Of a DNA stretch of 64,000 nt, positions 1-10,645 are shown piece by piece; positions within the stretch are counted from its first letter, which is position 1, and each line of letters opens with the position of its first letter. Origin of the DNA: Paragonimus skrjabini miyazakii (taxonomy: Eukaryota > Platyhelminthes > Trematoda > Plagiorchiida > Troglotrematidae); NCBI GenBank assembly GCA_014338405.1, contig JTDE01021172.1, positions 96,765 through 160,764 on the forward strand, read 5' to 3'. The position numbers and the translations under genes are program-made. The notes beneath the pieces were generated by a model. The model was not told the DNA's origin, did no database searches, and saw only the letters and a list, made by a program, of their open reading frames with translations.

Positions 1-1909
1 GCATAAGGAGTAACTAGCATTTTGGCAATGAATTCACAAATACTCTCCGGAGATGTTCCAGTAGACAAGTTGGAAATAATTAGAAGAGTCCGGAGACTGT
101 GTGACTGATCAATATCATTAATATTATATTGATGGTTCATACTCATACCAGACTGGTCTCCCACAATGAGAGGAGAAAATAAGCCAGTTTCGAGGAACAG
201 GAAAGGATGGGGTTTAGTATGTAGAAACCCAACACAACACAAATGGGTAATATATTTTCTGACGAGGCGCTTTAGTATTGAAACATGTATGTGAAACACT
301 TGGGCTGTAGCATTACTGTGTGGAAGCTGTCAATCACTACACATGCTGAATAAAATTCATCTAGGTTGAATGAAAACAAAAGAAAACCATAAGCCACTTC
401 AAACTAATTGAGAATCAGTATCGAAAGCAAAATATGATCATCGTCCTTTGCGATACTGTAGTAACACCTAGTGTGAGTGGATAGTAAACATGTTCAGTTT
501 ATTAGCTCGGGAACCAAACCAAAATGTGTGCAACAGACGAATGCGGATAAAAGCAAGTCCAGGTCTTGTGATAAAATCCACAATCGTCTCCCAGTAGCCA
601 AAATTGCTCATCAGATTCAATGGAGCCAGATATGTCCACTGTGCTGAAACGTCATGTACACCGAGTTGTCGGTTCGAGTTACTCATGTTTCCTCTTGGGA
701 CGATCAATTTAACAGGAACTTATTCATAAACAATTGTAGGTTAATTATTTGAGGTGATTATTCAATCAAGCCCAACGCGAAATCACTTGTCTCATATGCA
801 TAAAAACCAAATTTAAACTCCTGAGCTTACGAAGAATGTGCACCCGGGATGTACCCTGACCAGCGATGAAAACAATTGGGTCACTTGCTTTCACACGAGG
901 TGAAATAGCCCAGGGGGTTGGCATTTGTAAAATCTACAGTGCTGATGAAAGTGGATTTGTGACGGTTTAAAACCCAAACTGCTGAATCTCATTTTGTCGT
1001 ATTCGTATGTTATCTAAGGTTGATGTCACACTTTGTGAACGCGTTGACGCTCTGCACTCTGTACCGTATTTATCCTGAAGTAACAATGTCGGCTTCCTCA
1101 GGCACCATAAATGCACTCGTATCTACACGCGCCATATTCCTAATCAGAACTGGTGACCATGTGGAGAATCGTTTTCAATCTGTTTGTGTAGAATTTACAA
1201 ATACGATAAGGAACAGTATACAATGCCAGTGTGTACGTGTCAAACATAGCCTGAAGATTTTTCTATGCACTAATTTGGAATGTAAGTTTTTGTGACCTAG
1301 CAGCAGAATGGAGGCGAAATAGCATGATGTAAGTAGGTACGTATGCAAACGTCTGGTTTGGGACAGACGCAAAATTGGCGAATGGTATTATTCAAATTTC
1401 TATGATTGTTATCGACAAATGGCTTTAAATTTCCTGAAGTTTTTCATTAATTTTACTTCCTCCTGTTAGAAGAGAAGTGCCATGGGATAATTCAGTTCCG
1501 TCTGGTAGTGACAAACCATTCTCAAACAGTGAGTTTGATTAATTAAGTATTCCTTAGACAAAAGGGTATTTACAATTTTTCAAGGAATTTTTTTCCTGAA
1601 TTTCTTTCCACAATTATAAGCAGTCAAGAAAAGTTGGCTGTTGAACAGTTGACTACATTTTGTGAGTGTGACATAAATAGACTAGCGCCTACAAGGTCAA
1701 ACGGAAGGAACAGTCGCAAAATCTCAAGAAATCGGAGTACTTGTGTGTGTGATCGACGTACATTAGAAAAAAAATCATTGCGGTTTGTTATTAAGGTAGA
1801 ATGGACACACATAAAGAGCCACTGAGACAGTAGTGCAGAATCGACAATCATGTCTTATTGGAGTTTAGAAATGCGGATATTCAAGTGGTTTTCAATCAGC
1901 CATGAACAC
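1..1909. other. No recognisable feature
   Basis: Nothing recognisable. The longest open stretch is a minus-strand frame of 79 codons at 468-707 containing the residues APLNLMSNFGYWETIV. It lacks a family match, and neither neighbouring frame continues it. No repeat copy shared with the rest of the window was seen here. Confidence 0.5.
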
Positions 1910-2053
1910 AATAACAATAAGTAGTTTGGCAGATTTTTGTTTATTTAGAAGAGATCCATTTGCGGAAAATCTGGACTTCGGCTGGATTCGAACCAGCGAC
2001 AGAAACAACATGCCCAAACGCGGCAAGCGCTCTACCAGCTGAGCTACGAAGTC
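1910..2053 (-). repeat. tRNA-derived SINE, copy 1
   Basis: Read on the minus strand, 2053-1974 is a tRNA-like head. It has a 7-bp acceptor stem (GACTTCG pairing with CGAAGTC), a D arm with the A-box TAGCTCAGCTGG, and a perfect T arm around GGTTCGAATCC, which is the pol III B-box. The anticodon stem does not form canonically, so it is not a working tRNA. After the head comes a body (CAGATTTTCCGCAAATGG, then TGCCAAACTACTTAT) shared with the copy at 49436-49578. A shared tRNA-like head plus a shared unrelated tail is the definition of a tRNA-derived SINE. Transcription would be from the internal A and B boxes by RNA polymerase III. Confidence 0.75.
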
Positions 2054-2357
2054 ACTTCGTATGTTGCATGATCAACTTAACCTATTCTACGGAACTAAGA
2101 AAATTAGAAAACATAGAATGTGAGGCCGTCATACGCCGAATGAGAACGACACAATCGCCATGCGTATACGTGATCTAGAATGCACTCGGTTGCCTGATTT
2201 TCACGTGATGCAGCACGTAGATGTAAATGAAACTGTCCACTTCGAAAGCCAACTTGCAAATTAACAAACGGAAACAGGTGGAAAAGAAGCCGTAGAAAAT
2301 GAACGGCAACTTAAACCACAGACCTCAATCGATGGCTTTTCCAACGAAACCTCATAG

Positions 2358-3955
2358 GTAGGTTTGTCGTTTCACTTATCTGATAAACTTGTTGAGGTTT
2401 CATCACGGGACCAAAATTGTTTCTGTCCAAAACAGTGTGTCAGACAGTCTGATTGAGCAATACAATTAAAAAACATGTTAAGTCAACTAAATGATCATAT
2501 TTTTTTACGCAACATAAACATGAATCACTTCAATACAACACTGTTCAACGCATGCTATCAAAACTTTAGCCTGGAGCACAGAGCGCCTGGGATGCTGATA
2601 AGAGATCATATGGAGGTTTTAAGAAGCCTGAAAAAGAATGGTATGTTGTTTACTGGACCTGATAAAGGCACATAGATGGTCCTGGTAAATAAACAGTCAT
2701 ATCTAGAAAAGGTGAAAAAAATCAGATAGAATGAAGGCCTAGCTCAAGAATGGAGAATGAGAAAAACAAGACATTTGCAACTAGGGACAGTATCTCTAAA
2801 TCTTTAAGAAACATGTAGCAGAATGGATCGAATGATGCGTCAGTAATTGAACAAATGCAAACAACACTCGGTTATACCAAGATCCTATGACTTATCTAAA
2901 ATTCACAAGGACAGCTTGCCCTTAAGTCCGATTTCAGACATGCCAAACTCGCCACATTACGCACTGACGCAATGGTTGACTGAACTGCTCGAACTACTTC
3001 GTGGAGGACTAGCTCCAAATAGCCTCAAGGACATGCTTCAGTTTACTGAATCTGTAGGAGATCAGACTGTTGAAAATAAAAGACTGTTATCATTGCTCTG
3101 TGTTTTCTAATTGTCAGTCGAGGAAACAATTGATTTTATACTTGGTTACATCCACTTGCACGTTATGAGGTTTGGAATGGCGGGTTAGCACCTCAAGAAA
3201 CTCTTGTCAACGTGCATGTACAATATCCAATTTTAGTTTAGAGGAGAAATCTACTGCCGAAAAGGTGGGGTCACGATGGGTTCGTCGTGAGACGCATCGC
3301 TGGCTGACGTTTACTACAACGTCGAGGGCACCACTGATACCGATTCTTTAGTATCGCTATTCAACTCAGCTCATAGGAAGTTGAAGCTCACTACAAAAGT
3401 AGAACATGAGAGAAGATTGGCATTCTCTGATGTCGTGCTATTGAAACAGAGAAAACGAAGTCAAGCTTTCATGTGAAACCTTAACAAATGCTTGGCGAAT
3501 AATACACGAAGGACGGAACCGCAGAACCGCGACAATTTTGTCATGCGTAAGACGATCTGCCGTACAAGGAAAAATCACCAAACGTATCGCTAACCAGAGG
3601 GTTCGTGACACGCCAATGAAAAAACCGTTTCATGCCGCACAGCTAAGACTGTAGGTTACCTTTAAGCCAATTATATTATAACAACGAATCAGTACCCAGT
3701 GATGTCACCCCATTTGGCACCTACTCATTTTCCTGTTCCTGTGGAGCAGGTTAAGTCGGTCACATAACAAAGCGCGGAAACCATCCTGCCTGAGTAGCTA
3801 TCAGACAGCAACCAAAGGTATCCACCACGGTTTTGGCCCACCTCGTCGACTCGAGTCACACAGTCAATGTGGATATCGCATTTAAGCCGATCTACCGCAT
3901 CACACGTGTTTACACTAGAGATGTGACAAATGACACTAAATTCACACTGCATTAG
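2358..3955 (+). pseudogene. Penelope-like element ORF remnant (RT plus GIY-YIG)
   Basis: This is a decayed Penelope-like retroelement polyprotein. In one frame from 2358 (one stop at 2454) the protein has the N-terminal block LSDKLVEVSS, then RAPGMLIRDHMEVLRSLKK and a TGPDKGT motif, as in PLE reverse transcriptases. After a disrupted stretch, the frame from 2847 gives PRSYDLSKIHKDSLPLSPIS, NSLKDMLQF, then EETIDFILGYI, RKGGVTMGSS and LADVYY, with stops at 3108, about 3186 and 3234, and another after TMGSS. The catalytic YVDD block expected after LADVYY is missing: the frame jumps to DTDSLVSLFNSAHRKLK. Near 3630 the residues KPFHAAQLRL follow. From 3695 another frame reads GTYSFSCSCGAG, a stop, VGHITKR, then VLAHLVDSSHTVN and AFKPIYRI, the GIY-YIG endonuclease typical of this class. 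It is non-functional. Confidence 0.82.
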
Positions 3956-4100
3956 GTCTCATGCAATCTCTGCTTGAAAACTATTTTTCCATTTATTGTG
4001 TTGTATTTAGTCTGAAGATGACAAACTGAAAACGAGCTTGTCCGCCACGTTCTGACCTCAGATAACTACTATTGGTTAATTGCAGTGAACCTACCAGCCC
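3956..4100 (+). repeat. Probable 3' end of the Penelope-like element
   Basis: Downstream of the last GIY-YIG codons, 4013-4036 reads CTGAAGATGACAAACTGAAA and so on. This has the CTGAAGA...GAAA spacing seen at the ends of Penelope-like elements, where hammerhead ribozyme motifs are known. No stem forms between the two boxes here, so any ribozyme is dead. The outer boundary could not be located. Confidence 0.35.
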
Positions 4101-4689
4101 ACAAGTGAAAGCCACAAACTGCCGTAATGAACGAATTCACGTTTTCAGATTTTTCAAAGCGCGATGAAGTAGTTTTAGTTTATGCAGCTTGAAGAAATGA
4201 AAGATGTTTGAGCTCGTTTAGATTTGTTTGAGCCCATGGCAGACTGCTCTGCAACTATACAAATCAAAAGCTTATGTGCATCGCTAATAGATGAGTGTCA
4301 CATAAGGTGTTGACAGAAGAGAAGACGGAAATGTTTTATCAAAGAGAGACGAGCGGGTATTCATCTGATCGGCAATCAATAGCATCAAATGAATGAAAAC
4401 AAGGTTAGTGGTGAAAGTCTCAGTAAGTACACAGTAGGGCACAACAAGAAACTTGCTTACTAATACACAAAAAGGCTATGAAAGTGATCTTGATGAGTCA
4501 CTAATAAATTCAGGTAGGCTTGGTGTGGATCATACATTGAAGTTATTGAACCAACCAGTGGCACAGTGTTAAAATTAGGGACGAAAAGACAGATTGAATA
4601 AACTGAGTGCTCAGAATAACTATTGCCGTGAACTTAAAAAAGAGTGAGTTTTTGTTTCACCAACCAGTTAAAAACAGCTAGTCAATGAT
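4101..4689. other. Unassigned, possibly the 5' half of the Tc1/mariner fossil
   Basis: AT-rich with no convincing ORF. Its position directly before the transposase fragment makes it the likely N-terminal and 5' part of that element. I could not recognise a helix-turn-helix region or a terminal inverted repeat. Confidence 0.3.
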
Positions 4690-5040
4690 GGCTTTGAGGT
4701 GTCTTTTGGTGGGTGATTTCACTGAAGTGAATACAAATCAACACGTACCATCATTCATTCAGTGAGACATAAATGCATAAGGCTACCATTTTCCAACAAG
4801 ACAACGCAACAACAAGACAACACATACAATGAGTAGGGCCATATTACAATGAAATCAGGGTTTTGGAATATCCAGCATGTAGTCCAGATCTCCACTTAAA
4901 TGAAAATGTTCAAATGCCATTGGTTCGATCAGTAAACTAAAATGATAGCTCTCGGTTTGGTTATCAAATTAAACAGTGTTCAGAAAGCGGAATAGAGCAA
5001 CGTACGTCTTGCCACTAATGAGACGGCTGTTCGAAGTATC
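4690..5040 (+). pseudogene. Tc1/mariner-type transposase fragment
   Basis: From 4791 one frame reads FQQDNATTRQHIQ, a stop, GPYYNEIRVLEYPACSPDLH, LNEN. This corresponds to the FQQDN...SPDLNPIEN block of IS630/Tc1/mariner transposases. It carries the second catalytic aspartate (in QQDN) and the third acidic residue about 34 positions later, which fits a DD34E-like spacing. Upstream, 4688-4730 gives MALRCLLVGDFTEVN, similar to the glycine-rich segment preceding that block. The frame beyond SPDL runs to about 5040 with several stops. Such enzymes perform cut-and-paste transposition at TA sites. This copy is broken, and I found no terminal inverted repeats. Confidence 0.65.
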
Positions 5041-6439
5041 CCGAAACTATACGGGATGATATCTTACTGAATTGATCCGAGAGCACAGTAAATGCAACTT
5101 GTTCATACATTTCAGTTCGGCCTTCATTGACGTGAAACGGTCATTAAAAAAGATAATGAACTCATGAAAGAGTATTTTTTCCATACATATTCTGACTACA
5201 AATGATAGCGTATGAAACTTTATTGTCCAAGGCAATCGACGCTTAAAATAAATGATATTGCTACGAGATAGTGCCGAGAAGAAGAGTGAACAAAAAAGTA
5301 GAAACGAAAGTATGCTTCAAGTTTTCAAATAGGACGATCTGAGATTGTGTCTGGATAAGTTTCGGTCGGCAAGTTAATAAGACTACAGCAAGCTCATTCA
5401 TTGCATTGATTTTTTTAAATTATATAGTTTTATATCAACATGTAATGTATAGTGCGTTAAGCTTTCAAGTTTTGATTCCAGTGAACACGCCATGCACAGT
5501 GAATAAGAGGACGATAATAAACATAGAATTCTGTGCACATATATAAACCATTGTAACACAGAGTAACGACGTACAGGCAAATTGCAGATATGGCTGTGCC
5601 ATACTGGTGGGAGAAAGATCTTGAAATTCCAGATTCAACCCTTACAAACTCAGAATATCCACAGTCTTGTAGGTTACATTGGTTATCTTTAGCATCCCAA
5701 TCTACAGACACATTTGTCCGCACTATCCAAGCTACTGGCGCTGGCTTCACCTATGTCAAGTGCTGAATATATCACCACAGTTTTCAGTTAATGATGTACC
5801 CCACCCATCTATCCTTTTATGACTACTCCTAACGATGTCTTGACCTGTCGAAACAACATTGGTAGGTCAGAGGACACCGGTTGAGACAACAAATGTTGGG
5901 ATTGCTGAAAAGAGCAACCAAATATTACATGAGTACGGAAGCTGTTTAGTTAACTACCAACAGATGAAGCAAACCAGGACGGAAGATCTACGGCACCTTA
6001 GAAAACCATTTGACGGCATGAAGCGCAAAAGTTCGCAAAGCAGAGCAGCTGGACAGCAAACCTAGTACAGTTAATCCGCGCGATGATCATTCACAGGCAT
6101 GGGAAATAAACGAATAAACAAGCTTTTAACAATCGAAGAACTGATCAAATGTACGACCACCGTCAGCAAAGGCATCATCATTACCGCAATCACGAGCGAC
6201 AACACAATGATTTACACTGATTCCCTGCTGTCATACAGACCATGAAAAGAAAAACAAGCTTATGAGTGAAAGAGAGGCAGGAGTGAGATATAAATTCTAA
6301 CAAATTATTGATGTTTAAATTCAAATGTGTGGCATCAAGGTATGTACACGTTGTAACCAATTAACCAAGCTAGAAGTGAGATTGAGAGTGACATCCACGG
6401 GACAGCCTCCTTGCAGCTTGCATCCCCTAAAATCATTAG
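5041..6439. other. Unassigned; two unrecognised open stretches
   Basis: No feature with family support. At 5581-5760 both strands stay open. The minus frame (up to 97 codons, 5750-5457) contains SVDWDAKDNQCNLQDCG and the plus frame contains AVPYWWEKDLEIPDST. At 5859-6065 there is a 68-codon plus frame rich in charged residues. None has a recognisable domain, repeat partner or splice context. Confidence 0.4.
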
Positions 6440-7085
6440 TTGCACACGCCTCGTAGGCGACACAGTAAACAGCGGCGGGACACAATAACTCCACTGAGTC
6501 TGATTAGATTTCATCACTTTTAAAGTCTCCAATCAAAGAGTCCGTGAATCACGATGGTCCTAGCTTGAATGCCGGATCCAGTCTACGGCAGCTTACCTAC
6601 CGGTAGCCCTTTGCCAGTCGACTGGGATGCAAACAAGAAGTGCTCGGTGCGAAGTACGATTGGACGGCGTCTTCAGTACATGATCAAACCACTTAGGTTG
6701 ATACATTCTCAAATACTAGGCAGGCGAACTTGTTTGACTTTCGCCAACAAATATATGCTTTCTAGCTTCATCGTCACATCATGCTTATACCACTTTATGT
6801 GTATACTGTTGAACACAGCGAAAGAAGGTCGAAACTTAGAAAAGTATTCGCTTCCCCTCTTTTAAGCGATTGAATTTTGCAGCCATATAGCAGCAGTGCA
6901 GTTCTCACGCTCATTCCATTCCAGAAATCCTTAACCTTCAGAGAGATGCTCATCAAACATCCGATATCACCTAAACTGGAGAAGATTGTCGTAGACTTGC
7001 AAACACGGGTCGATCTCCGGGTCTCTTCCTACGCCACATCACTGCCGATACAACTATATAAAAACTCAAATCGATCAATAACCCT
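6440..7085 (-). pseudogene. LINE reverse transcriptase C-terminal remnant (RTE-like)
   Basis: Reading the minus strand from 7085 downwards gives blocks in the order found after the RT domain of RTE-like LINEs. They are FEFLYSCIGSD (the FxYLGS...I block), a KARxxF-like stretch, LKVKDFWNGM and VRTALLLYGCK (the VRTALLYGCETW block). Then come PKWFDHVLKTPSNRTSHRAL (the RWLGHVLRM block), VDWQRATGR, and finally LETLKVMKSNQTQWSYC (the WLETLxDMAxNRxQWRSC block). Frame changes and stops separate the blocks. Compared with the intact copy at 27.7-29.2 kb the order is the same but identity is low, so this is an older, different subfamily. Only the C-terminal third is present; the polymerase motifs and endonuclease are absent. 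Confidence 0.75.
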
Positions 7086-7385
7086 TCGTGTTCTAGAAAT
7101 TATAATAACTGCAGTCAGAAGCATTTAAAAACAACTCAACTGTCGTACGTATATTTGATTAGCGGATTTTGACGACCTTGAAAAAATGACTGAGACATTT
7201 CGATTTCACTAAGTTACTGCCCTAAAAATGCGAACCTTCATGTACACGACTAATGAAGACATATACAAGTCGTGTGAAGCCAAAAAACAGGTCGGTAAAT
7301 TTGAAAAGGCAAACGAACAAATATTTTCGAAAATTAATCGAAGATTTAATTAATATAAATTTAATGACATTAAGATTTCATCGAA

Positions 7386-7680
7386 GCTTTCGCATTTACA
7401 GACTTTCCAGTTAATCTTTTTCGGAAAGAAGTACTAGACAGGAGTTTCGATTTTTTGTCAGAACTCGTTAGTAGTGCATATTCCTGTCACAACAGGGCAT
7501 TAAACCTTGAACCACGTTTTCGCGTGGCAACCGTGTTGGCCACTGTGTCCTCGCTCTCACACCAAGCAATACCAAATTGTCTTATGCAAACGTTAAACCA
7601 CATTCGCTTGCGAATACTTCTCAGATCACCTGATCGCCTTGAGGGGTGCACACTGGCATGTTAACTTTGACTGTCAGCCT
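7386..7680 (+). repeat. Dispersed repeat family C, copy 1
   Basis: Aligns by eye over about 290 bp with 32172-32500. Shared landmarks are TTTTTCGGAAAGAAG, GAGTTTCG, TCGTTAGTAGTGCATAT, and GGCAACC followed by TTG. No coding potential and no tRNA-like boxes were seen; the class is unknown. Confidence 0.6.
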
Positions 7681-8158
7681 TACGACCTAAACAAGATACC
7701 GTTCGATTAACAGCAAAAACATATTGTCGTTGAACAAACTTTCATGTAAAAATCACACAGGTAATTGTTGCTAAAATCAACCTGTCTTTCATCTCGATTA
7801 TTTACAAAATACTAGCAGTCTCAGGAGCGCAATTCGGCTAGATACAAACGTATATAATGCAAGTAGTAAGTGAGGTGGAAGCTCTTACGATGAAAAAATA
7901 AATTGTCGACAAGACCACTGACTCAAAATACTAGTGCTGTTGATTCAAATCTTAAATTTCATAATACACTGGCATTTAATGAAATGTGACAGCAGAAGCA
8001 ATACAGACCGAGAAAACATTTATTCGAACCAGAGAGACTGATCTAGCCTGCTCTACTAAGAGTGCAGTTTGAGAACAAATATGTGTGAACGCAACACTCG
8101 GCAATCGATGAATCGATACACACGCGAGAGAGTCAGAGGACATGCAAACAGACGACTG
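7681..8158. other. Unassigned sequence up to the assembly gap
   Basis: Contains no recognisable feature. The part adjoining the gap should hold the RTE endonuclease continuing from the other side on the minus strand. The translated sequence there does not look like endonuclease, so the gap may join different loci or hide a truncation. Confidence 0.35.
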
Positions 8159-8258
8159 NNNNNNNNNNNNNNNNNNNNNNNNNNNNNNNNNNNNNNNNNN
8201 NNNNNNNNNNNNNNNNNNNNNNNNNNNNNNNNNNNNNNNNNNNNNNNNNNNNNNNNNN
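8159..8258. other. Assembly gap of 100 N
   Basis: Exactly 100 undetermined bases, the conventional placeholder for a gap of unknown size. It interrupts the RTE endonuclease ORF immediately after the NVRTL block. Confidence 0.99.
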
Positions 8259-8944
8259 GCCTGTTGACCTATTTGTTTTAGAGTGCGAACGTTGAAGGCA
8301 CCTATATTAATTCGCATTCTAGGTCTAAGCAAGGGACGAGGGAGGCATGAAGCTGAATAGCAAGAGACAGAACTTACCGGCTCAGTGTTACCACGGATAG
8401 ATATATCTGTTATGGGACCTGTGGAGTTACTATCAGAAATGGAGGTTGGGAGGGGCCTGAGAACTAAAGTGGACAGGACAGTGGGGGAGGGGTCAGCAGT
8501 AGCATGTTTTCGCCTATCCACCCTGTTGTATGCAGCGGATAGGGCGACCCGGTTTATACTGCGAGACGGCCGATGCAGTATGGAATTACTGGAATTGTGA
8601 CTATTCATGATTGCGTGTGGGCTGAGATACTGTCAGGGCGCCCAGACCTAGACAGGAGAACGATTAGGGTTCTCAACCAAAGCCTTTGGTTCATAAGCCT
8701 ATACCGCAAGGCAGCGGGTGGGTGGCAGCGTACCAGAACTGGTACGTTTTCCGAAAGAAGATGCCAACCTTCTTCCAACTCCCAACCTGGAGGATCAGGA
8801 GACTGGTTTATCAGACCTCTACCTATTGGTCTGCCTGGCATGAGTGACTCTATCGGTGTAGTGGCCACACCGCCCAGTTTAGCCCAGTAGGTCATCGAGA
8901 TGCGCAAGCCGTCACACCGCGTCAAGGTCCAGTCTCGTTGTGAC
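8259..8944 (-). mobile_element. RTE-type LINE, 5' UTR and start of endonuclease ORF
   Basis: The element runs on the minus strand from a 5' end at 8944 (GTCACAACGAGACTGGACC on that strand). A roughly 335-bp 5' UTR is shared with copies at 9.97, 48.16 and 49.78 kb. An ORF begins at 8608 with MNSHNSSN, and near 8300-8260 it reaches INIGAFNVRTLKQIGQQ. The NVRTL block is the first strand of the apurinic-type endonuclease of RTE LINEs and carries the catalytic asparagine. In such elements the endonuclease nicks the target and primes reverse transcription. The first hundred or so residues are a low-complexity Ser/Thr/Pro-rich leader. The frame is open up to the N gap, so the copy may be fairly young. 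The 5' end lies against an AT microsatellite. Confidence 0.8.
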
Positions 8945-8955
8945 AGATATATGCG

Positions 8956-8962
8956 TATACAT

Positions 8963-8993
<31 letters not shown>

Positions 8994-9009
8994 ACGTATA
9001 TATATATTC
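8956..9009. repeat. AT/TATACG microsatellite
   Basis: About 25 bases of pure AT alternation followed by TATACG-containing repeats. It directly adjoins the 5' end of the RTE element, consistent with insertion into a simple repeat or expansion at the junction. Confidence 0.9.
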
Positions 9010-9076
9010 TCACATAAAGTGGAGAAAGAAGAATCGCACCATGAAGTGGAGTTGCTACCTCGGGTCGATAGTCCAA

Positions 9077-9155
9077 GTGTTCGGTTATTCGTCGAGTGTG
9101 CTTTGTAGATTGCGAATGTTTCACCATCAGAGCAAGTGACATTACCAGTACGGAG
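9077..9155 (+). repeat. Foldback-repeat arm, copy at 9.1 kb
   Basis: Aligns with one arm of the inverted repeat at 56657-56881 (TGTTCGGTTATTCGTCGAG..., GTTTCACCATCAGAGC, GTGACATTACCAG). Only one arm is present. On the minus strand the core reads CTGGTAATGTCAC...GGTGAAAC, a decayed form of the box pair described for the 56.7-kb copy. Confidence 0.55.
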
Positions 9156-9924
9156 GAGTTCGAGCGCCACAGAGGATGAAGGTCGATAAACTCTGTACAG
9201 CTCAAATTCTTAATGCAGAAAATTATGGCACATTGTCTGATGAGTAAACCTTTGCAATCCAGTTGCTAGGCAAAAAAACCCATAATCATTCGGAGTACGC
9301 AATGACTTTTGACTGTTCAATGTGGTATATTAGATGTTGTGAAGATTAATCTTCGAAGAGGCTAAGATACAAAAGATTCAGTTTCTTTTCATCCAGAAGT
9401 TTCAACATCACTCCGCGATCCAATGTCATGAAGATATAACTATAACGGGGAAGACAACACCGCACAGCTTTGTCGCATCAGTTTAGAACTGGAGGGGTTA
9501 CATGAACCAAACAGGCAAGGGCATCAGCTGTCGTATCGGTTAACGCGTCTAAGGATACCAAATACACTAACAAAACTATTCACGCTCAAAGAATGTGAAC
9601 ATCTATGTGAAGTATCTCATCACTTTCAGATTCGGGAACGTGGTGATTTTAATCCACTCTTATTGGGTAGACAACAAATGAGCGAGTCACCGTATGGACG
9701 TCGACTCATTCCAATAAAAAAGAGACCCATAGCCAAAGGAAATGAAGTGACAAGTTTAAACAAAATGAGAAAATACTCCGCTTCAGGTAACACAAAGCAA
9801 GGGTCACGAATTTTCTAGTTACGGAGAAACTCGTATTATGTATGATCAACGCCTGAACAGTACTCGAAAGTGAGTGTGGCCTAACGTATGTAAATGATTT
9901 TTTAGACGTACCTAATGTGAGACC
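9156..9924. other. No recognisable feature
   Basis: AT-rich unique sequence with no ORF over 60 codons and no repeat partner noticed in the window. Confidence 0.5.
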
Positions 9925-10280
9925 ACCATTATCATAGACAGCAATACAGCAGTGGTTCTCACTGATGCTTAACTGCCATAACGAGACTAAATTTGACGTG
10001 GTGTGACGGCTTGCGCAGCTCGATGACCCGTTGGGCTAAACTAGACGATGTGACGACCACATTGACAGAGTCATTCATACTGGGCAAGCCAATAGGTGCA
10101 GGTCTGACAAACCACATTCTTCTGACCCTTCAGGTTAGGGGTTGGAGGAAAGTTGTCATCTTTTCTGGAAAAGTACTAGTTTTAGTACACTGTCATTCCC
10201 TTACTGCCTTGCGATAAGGGCTTTTGAACCAAAGGCTTTGGTTGGTCTAGGTTTGGTCGTACTGGCAGTATCTTAGACCA
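9925..10280 (-). mobile_element. RTE-derived insertion with inverted 5' segment
   Basis: On the plus strand this begins with ATAGACAGCAATACAGCAGT...GATGCTTAACTGCC, the reverse complement of the RTE 3' end. It then runs directly into the 5' UTR (TAACGAGAC...GACGTGGTGTGACGGCTTG) for about 300 bp up to GGCAGTATCTTAGACC. Read on the minus strand, an inverted 5' segment is followed by a sense 3' end with a degenerate ATG tail. That is the arrangement produced by twin priming during target-primed reverse transcription. The parts match 49775-50178 in content but not in relative orientation. No target duplication was found. It has no coding capacity. Confidence 0.65.
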
Positions 10281-10579
10281 TATAAAACTAAAAACTTCAT
10301 AACACAAGTAATATGATATCAATGGCGGAATAAACAATATGATTACCCCATGAAAGCTGTAACCAAACGTGAGTGATGTCAAACTTGCATCAATAAAGAT
10401 TGCTTACTACAAATCACGAACCTAATCGCTCAGCCTACAAGGAGCCTAGCATCACGAAGCATTCTGGGCCACATACAGACTGCAGTCTATCCAAATGTGT
10501 AAACTGGGATGTTGGCCAACAGCCTAACTTGCCACATTCAAATTCATTGTTGGTGATTTCGATGTAAGCTAAGAGTACT
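10281..10579. other. No recognisable feature
   Basis: Unique sequence between two RTE-related insertions, without ORFs or repeats that I could recognise. Confidence 0.5.
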
Positions 10580-10645
10580 AGATTTGGGAGAGACCCAAAC
10601 TCGAAAAAACTGCGCTTCCGTGGGAATCGAACCGGCGACAGGAAC
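10580..10645 (-). repeat. SINE 3' portion (T arm and body)
   Basis: On the minus strand this reads CCTGTCGCCGGTTCGATTCC, then GCGCAGTTTTTTCGAG. That is the T-loop B-box and following body of the tRNA-type SINE. The tRNA 5' half is replaced by the RTE 3' tail at 10646 onward. Confidence 0.5.

Noticed and set aside
1974..2053. Functional tRNA gene
   Set aside because: Acceptor, D and T arms pair, but the anticodon arm does not form. The same head with a shared non-tRNA body recurs at 49.5 kb, so it is a SINE head.
8922..9205. Coding frames across 8.9-9.2 kb
   Set aside because: They run through RTE 5' UTR, AT microsatellite and a foldback arm; the open reading is incidental.
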